In this document: one piece after another, positions 38,273 through 38,931 of the stretch
Layout: the number at the start of each line of letters is the position of its first letter
Position numbering within the stretch: position 1 is the stretch's first letter
Origin: an uncultured Clostridia bacterium
GTDB taxonomy: Bacteria > Bacillota > Clostridia > Lachnospirales > Lachnospiraceae
Direction of reading: 5' to 3'
Length of the DNA stretch: 38,931 nt
Assembly: GCA_937895705.1 (NCBI GenBank)
Contig: CALBKM010000015.1
Span: 1 to 38,931, forward strand
Program-made: the position numbers and the translations under genes
The notes under the pieces: model-generated
The model's database searches: none
What the model saw: the letters and a program-made list of their open reading frames with translations, nothing else
Told to the model about the DNA's origin: nothing

Positions 38273-38931
38273 TTATTCCAAATAATCCCTTAATTTTTTC
38301 GAACGGCTCGGGTGACGCAACTTACGAAGCGCCTTCGCCTCAATCTGACGGATACGCTCTCTTGTTACGTTAAATTCACGTCCTACCTCTTCCAAGGTTC
38401 TTCCTCTGCCGTCGTCCAGACCGAAACGAAGGCGAAGTACATTTCGCTCTCTTTCGGTGAGGGTATCCAGCACCTCACTGATCTGTTCCCTAAGAAGCGT
38501 AAAGGCCGCCTGCTCCGCCGGCACCGGAATATGGTCGTCCTGGATAAAGTCTCCCAGATGGCTGTCTTCCTCTTCGCCGATCGGAGTTTCCAGCGAAACC
38601 GGTTCCTGAGCAATCTTCTGAATTTCTCTCACACGATCCAGAGACATATGCATTTCCTTCGCAATCTCCTCCGGAAGCGGCTCTCTGCCGTACTCTTGCA
38701 GGAGCTGCCTCTGTACTCGGATTAATTTATTAATAGTTTCTACCATATGCACCGGAATACGGATGGTTCTCGCCTGATCCGCAATAGCTCTCGTAATGGC
38801 CTGGCGAATCCACCAGGTAGCATAAGTAGAAAACTTATATCCCTTCCGGTAATCGAACTTTTCCACAGCTTTAATAAGACCCAGGTTACCTTCCTGAATC
38901 AAGTCAAGAAATTGCATGCCTCTGCCCACAT
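38273..38931 (-). CDS. rpoD: RNA polymerase primary sigma factor (3' part)
   Basis: The right window edge cuts this gene; about 219 C-terminal residues are visible. They hold part of region 2 (GRGMQFLDLIQEGNLGLIKAVEKFDYRKGYKFSTYATWWIRQAITRAIADQARTIRIPVHM), region 3 (LPEEIAKEMHMSLDRVREIQ) and region 4 with the -35-binding helix-turn-helix (RTLEEVGREFNVTRERIRQIEAKALRKLRHP). It is the housekeeping sigma factor (sigma A). The many consensus TTGACA/TATAAT-type promoters found in this window fit its recognition sites. Followed at 10 bases by trmK. Confidence 0.97.
   Translation of the reverse strand, partial: VGRGMQFLDLIQEGNLGLIKAVEKFDYRKGYKFSTYATWWIRQAITRAIADQARTIRIPVHMVETINKLIRVQRQLLQEYGREPLPEEIAKEMHMSLDRVREIQKIAQEPVSLETPIGEEEDSHLGDFIQDDHIPVPAEQAAFTLLREQISEVLDTLTERERNVLRLRFGLDDGRGRTLEEVGREFNVTRERIRQIEAKALRKLRHPSRSKKLRDYLE

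Overview
The window looks like a low-GC, spore-forming Firmicute of the Lachnospiraceae type (class Clostridia). The evidence is a cotJ spore-coat operon, an alpha/beta-type small acid-soluble spore protein, SpoIID and SleB/CwlJ-type cell wall proteins, Pro/Thr-rich multi-SH3 wall proteins with cadherin-like domains, a TGS-domain nucleoside kinase, rnpB and rpoD. Most core genes lie on the minus strand.

Left end (1-4540): an accessory element. It carries a SUKH-type immunity gene cut by the window edge, two more small immunity-like proteins, an XRE repressor with a clear self-overlapping operator, a 59-aa small protein and a large serine recombinase. The recombinase lies beside the spore-coat gene cotJC, whose reading frame stops matching its family after residue 63. 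The element therefore appears to be inserted inside cotJC, in the manner of skin-like elements, with the rest of cotJC outside the window to the left.

4540-24124: cotJB and cotJA (the latter with a five-fold Cys-rich repeat), a spore protein, a BrkB-family membrane protein, a SpoIID/LytB protein, an odd two-gene transporter remnant (permease plus a binding protein with its lobes in swapped order), a PQQ-type beta-propeller, radA, a small conserved protein, and a close-packed run of multi-SH3 glucosaminidase, cohesin/cadherin-like protein, GntR regulator and clpC. An O-antigen-ligase-family membrane protein follows.

24314-31800: the most striking region. A tyrosine recombinase with an N-terminal zinc ribbon sits next to a start-less silent copy of a surface protein gene (+ strand). 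Convergent to this is a full copy (- strand) with signal peptide, strong ribosome binding site and consensus promoter. The homology between the copies begins exactly at a 23-bp site made of 8-bp inverted arms around an identical 7-bp asymmetric spacer, in opposite orientation and the same reading frame. This is the expected layout of a site-specific DNA inversion switch exchanging about 770 C-terminal residues of an abundant surface (S-layer-like) protein while keeping the first 215. Terminators for both strands lie between the two 3' ends, so either orientation would be terminated.

31800-38931: threonine synthase, a SleB-type hydrolase, an AP2/HNH-like protein with a palindromic operator over its promoter, RNase P RNA, a TGS-nucleoside kinase, the tRNA methyltransferase TrmK and the 3' part of rpoD. 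All family assignments come from reading motifs; no database search was possible.
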